A stretch of DNA of 8,072 nt, taken from contig CALDGN010000238.1 in NCBI GenBank assembly GCA_937942965.1, forward strand, positions 1-8,072. Reading direction: 5' to 3'. Below the pieces are notes generated by a model, which saw only the letters and a program-made list of their open reading frames with translations, had not been told where the DNA came from and did no database searches. This stretch comes from an uncultured Acidimicrobiales bacterium. GTDB taxonomy: Bacteria; Actinomycetota; Acidimicrobiia; Acidimicrobiales; UBA10347. A program made the position numbers and the translations under genes. Positions 1 to 6,329 of this stretch are shown piece after piece. The stretch's first letter is position 1; each line of letters begins with the position of its first letter.

Positions 1-966
1 CGTGTGCTCGCCGGGCGCCAGGTCGACTTCGATCCGGAAGACGGTCCACGCCAGGTCACCGGCCCCAGGGTCAAGCTGCGCTGGGTGCCAGTCGCCGTCG
101 TCGAGCTGCCACTCGACCGAGGTGATCGCACCCTCGCCTGAACGGGCGTAGCCATGCAGCTGATGTGAGCCCGCGCCGAGCTCTACCGGGAACGGAAGCG
201 CCAGCTGTGACTTCACCGGATGCGTCGTGACGTGCCCGGTGATCGTGCTGTCCGGCATCCGGTGCACGTAGTAGTGGTCGGCCCGCCACGACGGCACCCA
301 CTGCGATGAGATCGTGAGCTCGCCGAGCCACTTCACCGAATAGGCGCCGACCCATCCGGGCACAAGAAGTCGCACGGGCGCCCCGTGGGCTCGGGGGAGT
401 GGCTCGCCGTTCATCTCGATGGCGAGGATCGTGGTTGGATCGAGGGCCTTGTCGAGCGGCAGGCACATGCGAGCCGGTTCGCCTTCGGTGTTCTCGGTGT
501 CGAGCCCCTCGGGCGAGACCCAGGCGGCATCGTCGGACCAGCCGGCGAGCTCAAGGACCGAGCGGAGCGTCGGGCCCTTCCACCTGGCGAGACCCATGCC
601 GGACAGCATCCAGCCGGTGTGGGCGTTCTCAGCGGGGATCTCATGGCCATCGACGAGGGTGAACAAGCTGCGACCGTTGCCTGCGCATTCGATCCATGCG
701 GACTGTTCGACCTGGGGAAGCGCCATCAGGTCGTCCCAGCTCAGCGTGACCTCGTTGCTGGCGGCGTCGCCGCAGATGCGAAGCGACCACGTGTCGGTTG
801 GGATCGTCGGAGCGTCGCTGCCACTGCAGACGAAGAACCGGTCGATCGGCGTTTCGTCGATGCCGAGGTCAGCGGCGATCGGCTCGAGGCTGCTGGTCAG
901 CGTGACGAAGCCGTCGTGCGGCTTGCCGTAGTCCCAGTCGCGGGCGTAGAGATCCTCATCAGCCAT
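1..966 (-). CDS. Sulfite oxidase-fold molybdopterin-dependent oxidoreductase (3' end outside window)
   Basis: The minus-strand frame is open from an ATG at 966 to the left edge, giving 322 residues with no stop, so the C-terminus is missing. Residues about 40-225 match the oxidoreductase molybdopterin-binding domain. IECAGNGR (92-99) contains Cys94, the expected molybdenum ligand, and HGAPVRLLVPGWVGAYSVKWL (194-214) is the typical cofactor-binding segment. From about residue 245 (THPVKSQLALP and on) it looks like the Mo-co dimerisation domain. There is no Tat signal, heme-b5 domain or membrane segment at the N-terminus, so the part seen looks cytoplasmic. The usual sulfite oxidase stretch FFxRNHxPVP is replaced by FFVCSGSDAPTIP (44-56), so the substrate may not be sulfite. 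The family assignment is strong and the substrate unknown. It is divergent from comM and probably functionally unrelated to it. No clear Shine-Dalgarno precedes the ATG. Confidence 0.88.
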   Translation of the reverse strand, partial: MADEDLYARDWDYGKPHDGFVTLTSSLEPIAADLGIDETPIDRFFVCSGSDAPTIPTDTWSLRICGDAASNEVTLSWDDLMALPQVEQSAWIECAGNGRSLFTLVDGHEIPAENAHTGWMLSGMGLARWKGPTLRSVLELAGWSDDAAWVSPEGLDTENTEGEPARMCLPLDKALDPTTILAIEMNGEPLPRAHGAPVRLLVPGWVGAYSVKWLGELTISSQWVPSWRADHYYVHRMPDSTITGHVTTHPVKSQLALPFPVELGAGSHQLHGYARSGEGAITSVEWQLDDGDWHPAQLDPGAGDLAWTVFRIEVDLAPGEHT

Positions 967-1035
967 GGCCGCAGAAGTTAGCGGACGTGTGGCGGTGCGG
1001 GCAGCTGTGTTCGCTTGCGAGCTGCAAGTTGCCTC

Positions 1036-1076
1036 TGGTCAGTGTCACACCGCCCGGCTAGGTTGAGCTTCGGCTC
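1036..1076 (+). promoter_or_regulatory. Candidate promoter and small UUCG hairpin ahead of comM
   Basis: The 172-bp spacer between the divergent genes holds one plausible sigma-70-type pair: TGGTCA at 1036-1041 (4 of 6 to TTGACA) and, 17 nt later, TAGGTT at 1059-1064 (fits TANNNT). Just downstream, GAGC-TTCG-GCTC (1065-1076) would form a 4-bp stem closed by a UUCG tetraloop at about the expected transcript start. These short matches are weak evidence. No operator or riboswitch is apparent in the rest of the spacer. Confidence 0.25.
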
Positions 1077-1138
1077 CTTCGCCAGAGTCGGCTTCCCCCT
1101 AACCGCCCGTTCCTGGGCATCGAGAGCAAGGGGATGTC

Positions 1139-2662
1139 GTGCTTGCTCAATCTGTCTCTGCGACGCTGCGTGGAATCGACGGCCAACGTGTCGTCGTCGA
1201 AGTGCACGTCGGCAATGGGCTGCCCGCGTTCAACGTCGTCGGTCTGCCCGACGCATCGTGTCGCGAAGCCCGCGATCGGGTGCGGGCAGCGATCCTGTCG
1301 TCCGGCTTCTCGTGGCCGTCGGCGAGGATCACCGTCAACCTGGCGCCCTCGGGCGTTCGCAAGGAAGGCGCCGGACTCGACCTCGCAATCGCGCTCGGGA
1401 TTCTGGCTGCCGGCAGCGACGAGCTGGAACATGCGCCGCTCGACGACTACGGCTTCGTCGCCGAGCTCGGACTCGACGGGTCGCTGCGGCCCGTGCCGGG
1501 CACGCTGTCGCTGGTGGCCTCGGTCGGCCAGCCGACGGTGGTTGTCGCCGCAGCAGCTGCGCATGAGGCTGCACTCGCAGGCGAGTCGGTGGTTCGTGGC
1601 TGTCGGTCCTTAGGCGAGGTCGTGGCCTGCCTGAGCGGGCTTGCACCGTGGCCCGACATCCCCGAGCCGCCCGATCCTGAACTTGCGGCGACGGCACCCG
1701 ATCTGGCCGACGTCGCTGGGCACCCGTTCGCCCGCCAAGCCCTCGAGATCGCGGCCGCGGGCGGACACAACCTGTTGATGATCGGGCCGCCCGGCACGGG
1801 CAAGTCGATGCTTGCCCGACGGCTGCCGGGGATCCTTCCGGACCTCGACGGCGAGACCGCCCTCGTGTCGAGTCGGGTCCACTCCGTGGCCGGGCTGCCG
1901 TTGCCCAGCGGACGATTGCTGTCGGTGCCGCCGTTTCGCGCTCCGCACCACTCGGCTTCGATGGCCTCGCTCATCGGAGGAGGCAGCGGACGGTTCCGGC
2001 CCGGCGAGGTCTCGTGTGCGCACGGTGGCGTGCTGTTCATCGACGAGCTGGGCGAGTTCTCACCCCGCACGCTCGACGCATTGCGTCAACCGCTCGAAGA
2101 TGGACACATCCGCATCAGTCGGGCACATGGGTCCGTCACGTTTCCGGCCCGCTTCGGACTCGTCGCCGCCATGAATCCTTGCCCGTGCGGACTGCTTGGC
2201 TCAGCTGAGCCGTGTCGATGTAGCGACGCGGCCCGCCAGCGATACGTGCGGCGCCTGTCGGGACCGTTGCTCGATCGCATCGACTTGCGGGTGCACGTCG
2301 AACGCCCGACGGTCGGTCAGCTTCTCGACGGCGAGGTAGGCGAGAGCAGTGCTGCGGTCCGGGCTCGAGTGCTCGCGGCGCGCCAGCGAGCGCTCGCCCG
2401 AGGCGTGCGGTCGAACGCTGAGCTGAGGCCCGACTCGCTCGACACGTTCGCCGCCGTCGACGACGCGGGCATGGCGCTGCTTCGGTCTGCGCTCGACGAT
2501 GGGCGCCTGTCCGCCCGAGGCCTCACGCGGGTGCGACTTGTCGCTCGCACCATCGCTGACCTGGCGGGCATCGGCGACATCGACGAGCGATCCGTAGCGG
2601 GAGCGCTCGCCCTGCGAGCCCGGCCCGCGCTCTTCGACATCTGCGAGCCGATCCGTGGCTGA
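1139..2662 (+). CDS. comM: ComM/YifB-family Mg-chelatase-like AAA+ ATPase
   Basis: This 507-residue protein has the usual length and domain order of ComM. An N-terminal ChlI/Lon-protease-like domain (about 20-140) is followed by an AAA+ core with Walker A GPPGTGKS (216-223), Walker B VLFIDE (298-303) and the sensor segment AAMNPCPCG (343-351). Cys348, Cys350, Cys359 and Cys361 form the family's cysteine cluster, followed by LSGPLLDRIDLRVHVER. The C-terminal Mg-chelatase domain contains SARGLTRVRLVARTIADLAG (458-477). In naturally transformable bacteria ComM is a hexameric helicase that drives branch migration during integration of incoming DNA. Homologues are widespread in bacteria not known to be competent, so a broader recombination role is possible. 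The GTG at 1139 is chosen because AAGGGG (1128-1133) lies 5 nt upstream and the protein then begins MLAQSVSATLRGIDG, as the family does. Its end overlaps dprA by 8 bp, implying translational coupling. Confidence 0.96.
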   Translation: MLAQSVSATLRGIDGQRVVVEVHVGNGLPAFNVVGLPDASCREARDRVRAAILSSGFSWPSARITVNLAPSGVRKEGAGLDLAIALGILAAGSDELEHAPLDDYGFVAELGLDGSLRPVPGTLSLVASVGQPTVVVAAAAAHEAALAGESVVRGCRSLGEVVACLSGLAPWPDIPEPPDPELAATAPDLADVAGHPFARQALEIAAAGGHNLLMIGPPGTGKSMLARRLPGILPDLDGETALVSSRVHSVAGLPLPSGRLLSVPPFRAPHHSASMASLIGGGSGRFRPGEVSCAHGGVLFIDELGEFSPRTLDALRQPLEDGHIRISRAHGSVTFPARFGLVAAMNPCPCGLLGSAEPCRCSDAARQRYVRRLSGPLLDRIDLRVHVERPTVGQLLDGEVGESSAAVRARVLAARQRALARGVRSNAELRPDSLDTFAAVDDAGMALLRSALDDGRLSARGLTRVRLVARTIADLAGIGDIDERSVAGALALRARPALFDICEPIRG

Positions 2663-3779
2663 GCGTCGGCCAATCTCCGTCGACACCGAAGAAGAACTTG
2701 CCGCATTAGTTGCGCTCAGCGCCCTGCCCGGTGTCAGCCCGTCGCGGTTGTGGGAGCTCTTGGCACTCGGCCCGCCGGTGAGCGTCTGGGATCGGGCACG
2801 GCGAGGGACCTTGCCGTCTGGCCGACGAGCTCAGGACGGCGAGGCTTGGCAGCACTGGGCCTCAACCGTCGATGCCGTCGCCCTGCTCTATGCCCATCGC
2901 GCTCGCAACATCGCCGTGCTCCCGTTTGGCGACGATCGCTATCCCGAGCTCTTGTTCGAGGATCCCGATCCGCCTGCGGTGCTCTACACATCGGGCCCAG
3001 CGGCGCTCGATGGGCGCGTGGCGGTCGCCATCGTGGGTACGCGGCGCAGCACGCGATACGGACACGACGTTGCCTACGACCTCGGAGCCCAACTCGCCGC
3101 CCGCGGAATCCTCGTCGTCTCGGGCCTGGCCCACGGCATCGATGCAGCGGCGCACGCCGGCGCCTCGTCAGCGGACCCGGGCTGTTGCATCGGTGTCGTG
3201 GCCGGCGGCCTCGATCAGGTCTACCCAGCCAACAACCGAGGGTTGTGGCATGCCGTTGCGGACCGAGGTCGTCTGGTGAGCGAATGGCCGCTGGGCAGCA
3301 CCGCACGACCGTGGCGCTTCCCGGCTCGCAATCGACTCGTGGCCGCGCTTTCGGCGGCCGTCGTTGTTGTCGAATCGCCCGCTCGGGGCGGCTCGATGTA
3401 CACCGTCGACGAAGCCGTGCGCCGAGATCGCTCGGTGTTCGCCGTGCCCGGATCGATCAACTCGCCCGCCTCAGTCGGCACGAACAAGCTGATTGTCGAA
3501 GGCGCCCAGCTGCTGGCCAGCACCTCCGAACTCGCCGAGGCACTCGCACCTGCCGTCGATCAGCTCAAGCTCGCAATCAGTGATGCGACGCCAGAGGTCG
3601 TCTCAACAAGTGAGTCGGAGTCGTGGTTGCTCGACTTGATTGGCTGGGAACCGATCACAGTCGACGGGATCTTGGCTACTGCAGAACGTTCGCCAATCGA
3701 CGTCACGCTCGAGATCGAACGCCAGATTGCTGCGCGCACGATCGTGCGTCAGGGCGTCCGAATCGAGCGAGTCCGATGA
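2655..3779 (+). CDS. dprA: DNA-processing protein DprA
   Basis: The 374-residue product is DprA (Smf), which binds incoming or exposed single-stranded DNA in the cytoplasm and loads RecA onto it. An N-terminal helical region (about 10-75) precedes the Rossmann-like core. Core motifs are AIVGTRRST (125-133), VVSGLAHGIDAAAHAG (154-169), FPARNRLVAALS (222-233), RRDRSVFAVPG (256-266) and GTNKLIVEGA (275-284). Residues about 322-374 resemble the C-terminal DML1-like winged helix (LLDLIGWEPITVDGI then LEIERQIAARTIVRQG), joined by a Ser/Thr/Glu-rich linker. The GTG start at 2655 lies inside the comM end and there is no strong independent ribosome site, so translation is probably coupled to comM. The stop overlaps the next gene as ATGA, so three genes form one tight operon. 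The neighbouring comM supports a role in transformation or recombination, although no uptake genes are visible here. Confidence 0.96.
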   Translation: MAERRPISVDTEEELAALVALSALPGVSPSRLWELLALGPPVSVWDRARRGTLPSGRRAQDGEAWQHWASTVDAVALLYAHRARNIAVLPFGDDRYPELLFEDPDPPAVLYTSGPAALDGRVAVAIVGTRRSTRYGHDVAYDLGAQLAARGILVVSGLAHGIDAAAHAGASSADPGCCIGVVAGGLDQVYPANNRGLWHAVADRGRLVSEWPLGSTARPWRFPARNRLVAALSAAVVVVESPARGGSMYTVDEAVRRDRSVFAVPGSINSPASVGTNKLIVEGAQLLASTSELAEALAPAVDQLKLAISDATPEVVSTSESESWLLDLIGWEPITVDGILATAERSPIDVTLEIERQIAARTIVRQGVRIERVR

Positions 3780-4273
3780 AACCCCCGCTGATCGTCGCGC
3801 TGGGTTTGCTTATCGCCCAGGTCTTTGGGACATCACCTGCCGCTTCACAAGAAGAAGCCCGCAGCTACTCGATCGTCAAGTACGAAGCCCCGACCTCCGG
3901 CCCTGTCGTTGACCACTTTCGTCCGCCTGCGCACATCGGGGCGCCGGGTAACCGTGGGCTGGAGTACGGCAACCGACTCTGGGCCGGCGTCTATGCCTCC
4001 GCAGATGGGGTCGTGTGGTTCTCGGGCATGGTTGCCGGCAACGGCGTGGTGTCGATCTTCCACGCCGATGGCGTCAAGACGACCTACACCGGCATGACCG
4101 ATGTGTGGGCCCGAGAAGGCGCCGCGATCCGCCAGGGCGAATCGATCGGCCAAGCGGGCCGCAACATCCACTTCGGTGCGGTGCTCGGCGACCACTACCT
4201 CGACCCCCAAATCCTGATCGACGAAAGCCAAGGCACCGCCCGCCCTCGACTCGTCCCAATGAACGGTGGGTGA
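3776..4273 (+). CDS. Secreted M23/LytM-domain protein, probably catalytically inactive
   Basis: The 165-residue protein begins at the ATG that overlaps the dprA stop (ATGA). An in-frame upstream start at 3623 would only read through dprA in another frame. Residues 1-24 look like a Sec signal peptide: Lys2, a hydrophobic stretch at 5-18, then SPAAS with likely cleavage after Ser24. Residues about 37-148 have the M23 beta-sheet pattern: VVDHFRPP, NRGLEYG, VYASADGVVWFSGMVAGNG, TTYTGM, GAAIRQGESIG, NIHFGAVLGDHYLDP. Active LytM enzymes use HxxxD and HxH, with the first His and the Asp as zinc ligands and the HxH pair as catalytic His plus ligand. Here these read Asn59-x-x-x-Glu63 and Asn130-x-His132, so three of these four residues are changed. 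A non-catalytic cell-wall or hydrolase-activator role like EnvC or NlpD is inferred. M23 genes commonly sit between dprA and rpsB in Actinobacteria. Confidence 0.85.
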   Translation: MKPPLIVALGLLIAQVFGTSPAASQEEARSYSIVKYEAPTSGPVVDHFRPPAHIGAPGNRGLEYGNRLWAGVYASADGVVWFSGMVAGNGVVSIFHADGVKTTYTGMTDVWAREGAAIRQGESIGQAGRNIHFGAVLGDHYLDPQILIDESQGTARPRLVPMNGG

Positions 4274-4280
4274 GCTACGG

Positions 4281-4325
4281 CGAAGGATTCGGTCGAAGTA
4301 CGACCTGCGCTCCTTCGACTTCGAC
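4281..4325. repeat. Two interleaved perfect inverted repeats at the convergent gene junction
   Basis: CGAAGGA (4281-4287) pairs perfectly with TCCTTCG (4311-4317). GTCGAAGT (4292-4299) pairs perfectly with ACTTCGAC (4318-4325). The arms are interleaved (A, B, A', B'), so both stems cannot form as simple hairpins at once. The site lies just past the M23 stop and inside the last codons of the convergent PIN-like gene. There is no T-run, so it does not look like a classic intrinsic terminator. It might slow polymerase in both directions or be chance. Confidence 0.4.
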
Positions 4326-4641
4326 GCTAGCGACGACCGCAGTCGGCCAGAGAGATTGGAGACCGGGCGCTTGTGCGTCTGACAGCAGAACTTGACCGCC
4401 CGCTTGTTCGACTGCCTCGGCACTGGTCACCCAATCTGCCCGAAGTGCGTTCGACCAAGGCTTCTGTGCCTTTCGCAGCGCCGCCGGCCACTGATTGTTC
4501 ACAGGGTTCACGATCCGCAAACGGTCGGGGTCGGGGTGCGTCGCGAGGTGCTCAAGGCCGATGAGGCGAGAGAGATGCTTGCCACGGTGTGCAGTCGGGT
4601 CGACTGTGCTCTTTGCGATCGCATCGAGCACCCTCTGCCAC

Positions 4642-4685
4642 ATCGAGTAGGTCACGACAAGGTATCGAGTAGGTCACGACAAGGT
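4642..4685. repeat. Perfect 22-bp tandem duplication, two copies
   Basis: Copies at 4642-4663 and 4664-4685 are identical, beginning atcgagtagg and ending cgacaaggt. The bases flanking the array do not extend the match, so the repeat is exactly 2 x 22 bp. Because 22 is not a multiple of three, the extra copy shifts the reading frame of the PIN-like gene on the minus strand. Lack of any divergence between copies suggests a recent event, a slippage-prone site or an assembly error. Confidence 0.97.
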
Positions 4686-4769
4686 CCAGCGTTTCGACAC
4701 CGTCAATACGTGCTGGCTCAGGTGAGATCAGCGCCTGAATCGCGAGTGTGTCGTCAACCAGGACCAACG

Positions 4770-5018
4770 TCACGGGTTGCGTTGCAGGTCCGGATCCTCG
4801 GTCAGAGCGTCGATCTCGGCGGTGAACTCACCAGCGTCGAAGTCTGCAAGGAACTGCAGGCGAAGTGCCGTTTCAGACTCGTTCTTGTCCCGGGGGTTCA
4901 CGGGAGAACCATCGGCAGTTCTCGGTGGCTCTTTAACGTCGCTCGGAGCGAGGTCGGTGAGATCGATGACTCCGCCCGGGTCTACCTCGGGTCGATACGA
5001 GACTTCGGTACTCGGCAT
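4770..5018 (-). CDS. Small acidic protein, putative antitoxin of the PIN-like module
   Basis: This 82-residue protein starts at ATG 5018 and ends with TGA at 4770-4772, which overlaps the GTG of the downstream PIN-like gene. It is strongly acidic, with Asp and Glu well outnumbering Lys and Arg. The N-terminal half is rich in Pro, Ser and Thr (MPSTEVSYRPEVDPGG, then AADGSPV-like linker sequence around 34-42). The C-terminal half, about 48-77, looks helical (ETALRLQFLADFDAGEFTAEIDALTEDPDL). I recognise no AbrB, RHH, Phd or HTH DNA-binding motif, so it does not resemble the common VapB classes. The antitoxin call rests on size, charge, order and the 4-bp overlap with a PIN-like gene. A purine-rich GGTGATGAG sits immediately before the ATG and may serve as a closely spaced ribosome site. 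It could instead be an unrelated small protein. Confidence 0.55.
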   Translation of the reverse strand: MPSTEVSYRPEVDPGGVIDLTDLAPSDVKEPPRTADGSPVNPRDKNESETALRLQFLADFDAGEFTAEIDALTEDPDLQRNP

Positions 5019-5217
5019 CTCATCACCGTACCGGCCTGACCTCGCCGACGCCAGGAGCTATCTCGGCTCAGCCACGCGGAAGCGCCGATTTGGCCCGATA
5101 GCCTGATCGGCTGAGTGCGCACCGAACGGGTGTGCCCCTATGTCATCCCAGTTTCCGACATCGGTCGCCTCTCGCAGGCGCTGGAAACAGGGTCCTTTCA
5201 ACCGACTGGAGAAAACA
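5019..5217 (+). promoter_or_regulatory. Divergent spacer and rpsB leader with hairpins
   Basis: This spacer separates the minus-strand small gene from rpsB. A possible -10 element TAGCCT (5099-5104) has no convincing -35. Just downstream, GCGCACC (5117-5123) pairs with GGTGTGC (5129-5135) around a 5-nt loop, with one G-U pair. CGCCT (5166-5170) pairs with AGGCG (5176-5180) around another 5-nt loop. Many ribosomal protein operons carry autoregulatory leaders, and S2 regulates its own mRNA in enterobacteria. That these hairpins do so here is only a suggestion. No tRNA or riboswitch class is recognisable. Confidence 0.3.
5208..5212 (+). promoter_or_regulatory. Shine-Dalgarno site fixing the rpsB start
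   Basis: GGAGA sits 5 nt before the ATG at 5218. This supports that start over an in-frame ATG at 5140, which would add 26 residues not seen in S2 proteins. Confidence 0.8.
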
Positions 5218-6249
5218 ATGGCACCTGTTGTGTCCATGAAGCAGCTGCTCGACGCAGGCGTCCACTTCGGGCATCAGACCCGTCGCTGGAACCCCAAGAT
5301 GAAGCGATTCATCCACGGTGAGCGCAGCGGCATCCACATCATCGATCTCCGCCAGACCCTTGGCCAGATCGAAGCTTCGTACAGCTTCGTACGTGACACC
5401 ATCGCCAACGGCGGCACGATCCTGTTCGTCGGCACCAAGAAGCAAGCTCAGGACAGCATCGAGAGCTACGCCGAGCGGGCCAACATGCCCTACGTCAACC
5501 AGCGCTGGCTGGGCGGCATGCTCACCAACTTCGAAACGATCTCCAAGCGTGTCGCCAAGATGCGTGAATACGAGCGCATGATCGCCAGCGGCGAGTTCGA
5601 CGCCATGCCCAAGAAGGAAGCCCTTCTCAAGTCGCGTGAGCTCGTCAAGCTCCAGCGCAACCTCGGCGGCATCAAGAACATGCAGAAGGTCCCCGACGCG
5701 ATCTTCATCCTCGACACCCGCAAGGAACACATTGCGGTGACCGAGGCCAACAAGCTCGGCATCCCGATCATCGCCGTGGTCGACACCAACTGTGACCCGG
5801 ACCTGATCCAGTACGTGATCCCCGGTAACGACGATGCAATCCGCTCCGGCGACGTCATGACCCGCATCATGAGCGATGCCGTGGTCGAAGGCCGCTTCAT
5901 CCGCAGCCGCCGTGCGCCCATGGCCGAAGCCGCTCCTGCCGAGCGCTCGCCAGAAGAAGAAGCCCGCATCGCTCGCGAACAGGCCCTCGCCGCAGCCGCT
6001 GCTGCCGAAGCCGCCGCCGCACGCGAAGCCCGCGTTGCACAGAACATCGAAGCCGCGGCTCAGGCCAAGGACGAAGCCGACGACGCAGCTGACGAAGCCG
6101 CCGCAGAAGCTCCGGCCGAAGCAGCAGCCGAGGCCGCCGCTGAGGCTCCCGCCGAAGCGCCAGCTGAAGAAGCTCCTGCCGCTGAAGAAGCAGCCGCCGA
6201 AGCTCCCGCTGAAGAAGCAGCTGCCGACGAGGCTCCTGCAGCCGAGTGA
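5218..6249 (+). CDS. rpsB: 30S ribosomal protein S2 with long Ala/Glu-rich C-terminal tail
   Basis: S2 binds the 30S subunit between head and body and is needed for S1 docking and initiation where S1 is present. The 343-residue product begins MAPVVSMKQLLDAGVHFGHQ and continues with TRRWNPKMKRFIHGERSGIHIIDL, the family signature. Other conserved stretches are ILFVGTKKQAQD (68-79), RWLGGMLTNF (96-105), IFILDTRKEHIAVTEA (162-177) and GIPIIAVVDTNCDPD (181-195). The S2 fold ends near residue 232 (SDAVVEGRFIRSRR). Residues about 235-343 are a low-complexity tail dominated by Ala, Glu and Pro, with some Asp. It starts with a likely charged helix (ERSPEEEARIAREQALAAAAAAEAAAA in segments) and ends in repeated APAEE/AAAEA units. 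S2 is usually about 240-280 residues, so the tail is long. The strong ribosome site at 5208-5212 fits high expression. tsf follows after 80 bp, the standard order. Confidence 0.98.
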   Translation: MAPVVSMKQLLDAGVHFGHQTRRWNPKMKRFIHGERSGIHIIDLRQTLGQIEASYSFVRDTIANGGTILFVGTKKQAQDSIESYAERANMPYVNQRWLGGMLTNFETISKRVAKMREYERMIASGEFDAMPKKEALLKSRELVKLQRNLGGIKNMQKVPDAIFILDTRKEHIAVTEANKLGIPIIAVVDTNCDPDLIQYVIPGNDDAIRSGDVMTRIMSDAVVEGRFIRSRRAPMAEAAPAERSPEEEARIAREQALAAAAAAEAAAAREARVAQNIEAAAQAKDEADDAADEAAAEAPAEAAAEAAAEAPAEAPAEEAPAAEEAAAEAPAEEAAADEAPAAE

Positions 6250-6329
6250 TTGAGCGCCGAGCAATCGGCCCAATCCAAGCAACAAACAACCCCCAGGATT
6301 GACCCCCACCTTGAAAGGGATGAAGAACG

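Larger units (their letters stand above)
4275..4773 (-). pseudogene. PIN-like toxin gene, frameshifted by a 22-bp tandem duplication
   Basis: Two overlapping minus-strand frames together make one gene. The first starts at GTG 4773 (MTLVLVDDTLAIQALI) and reads on out of frame to a stop at 4552-4554. The second runs from within the repeat (GTG 4655) to TAG at 4275-4277. Deleting one copy of the repeat at 4642-4685 joins them exactly: 499 minus 22 is 477 bp, giving 158 residues, with the junction reading LDLVVTYSMWQRVLDAI. The restored protein has an acidic pair near the N-terminus (Asp7, Asp8) after a hydrophobic strand. Near the C-terminus it has AEAVEQAGGQVLLSDAQ with Glu112 and Asp125, the spacing expected of PIN-domain nucleases such as VapC. 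PIN-like is a pattern-based inference; the protein is not a close VapC match. The GTG overlaps the stop of the upstream small gene (GTGA), as in toxin-antitoxin operons. The TAG ends 1 bp from the convergent M23 stop. A shortened product from GTG 4655 would lack Asp7 and Asp8. Confidence 0.6.

Noticed and set aside
385..981. Plus-strand open frames opposite the molybdopterin enzyme, and a minus-strand frame at 71-466
   Set aside because: They are antisense or out-of-frame shadows of the minus-strand gene at 1-966, which carries clear family motifs, and their products are Arg/Gly-rich without recognisable domains.
3623..3775. Upstream extension of the M23 protein
   Set aside because: It lies within the dprA reading region in another frame and would bury the signal peptide behind 51 Arg-rich residues.
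5140..5217. N-terminal extension of S2 from the in-frame ATG at 5140
   Set aside because: The added 26 residues are not S2-like, and the ATG at 5218 has a GGAGA site at ideal distance and a typical S2 N-terminus.
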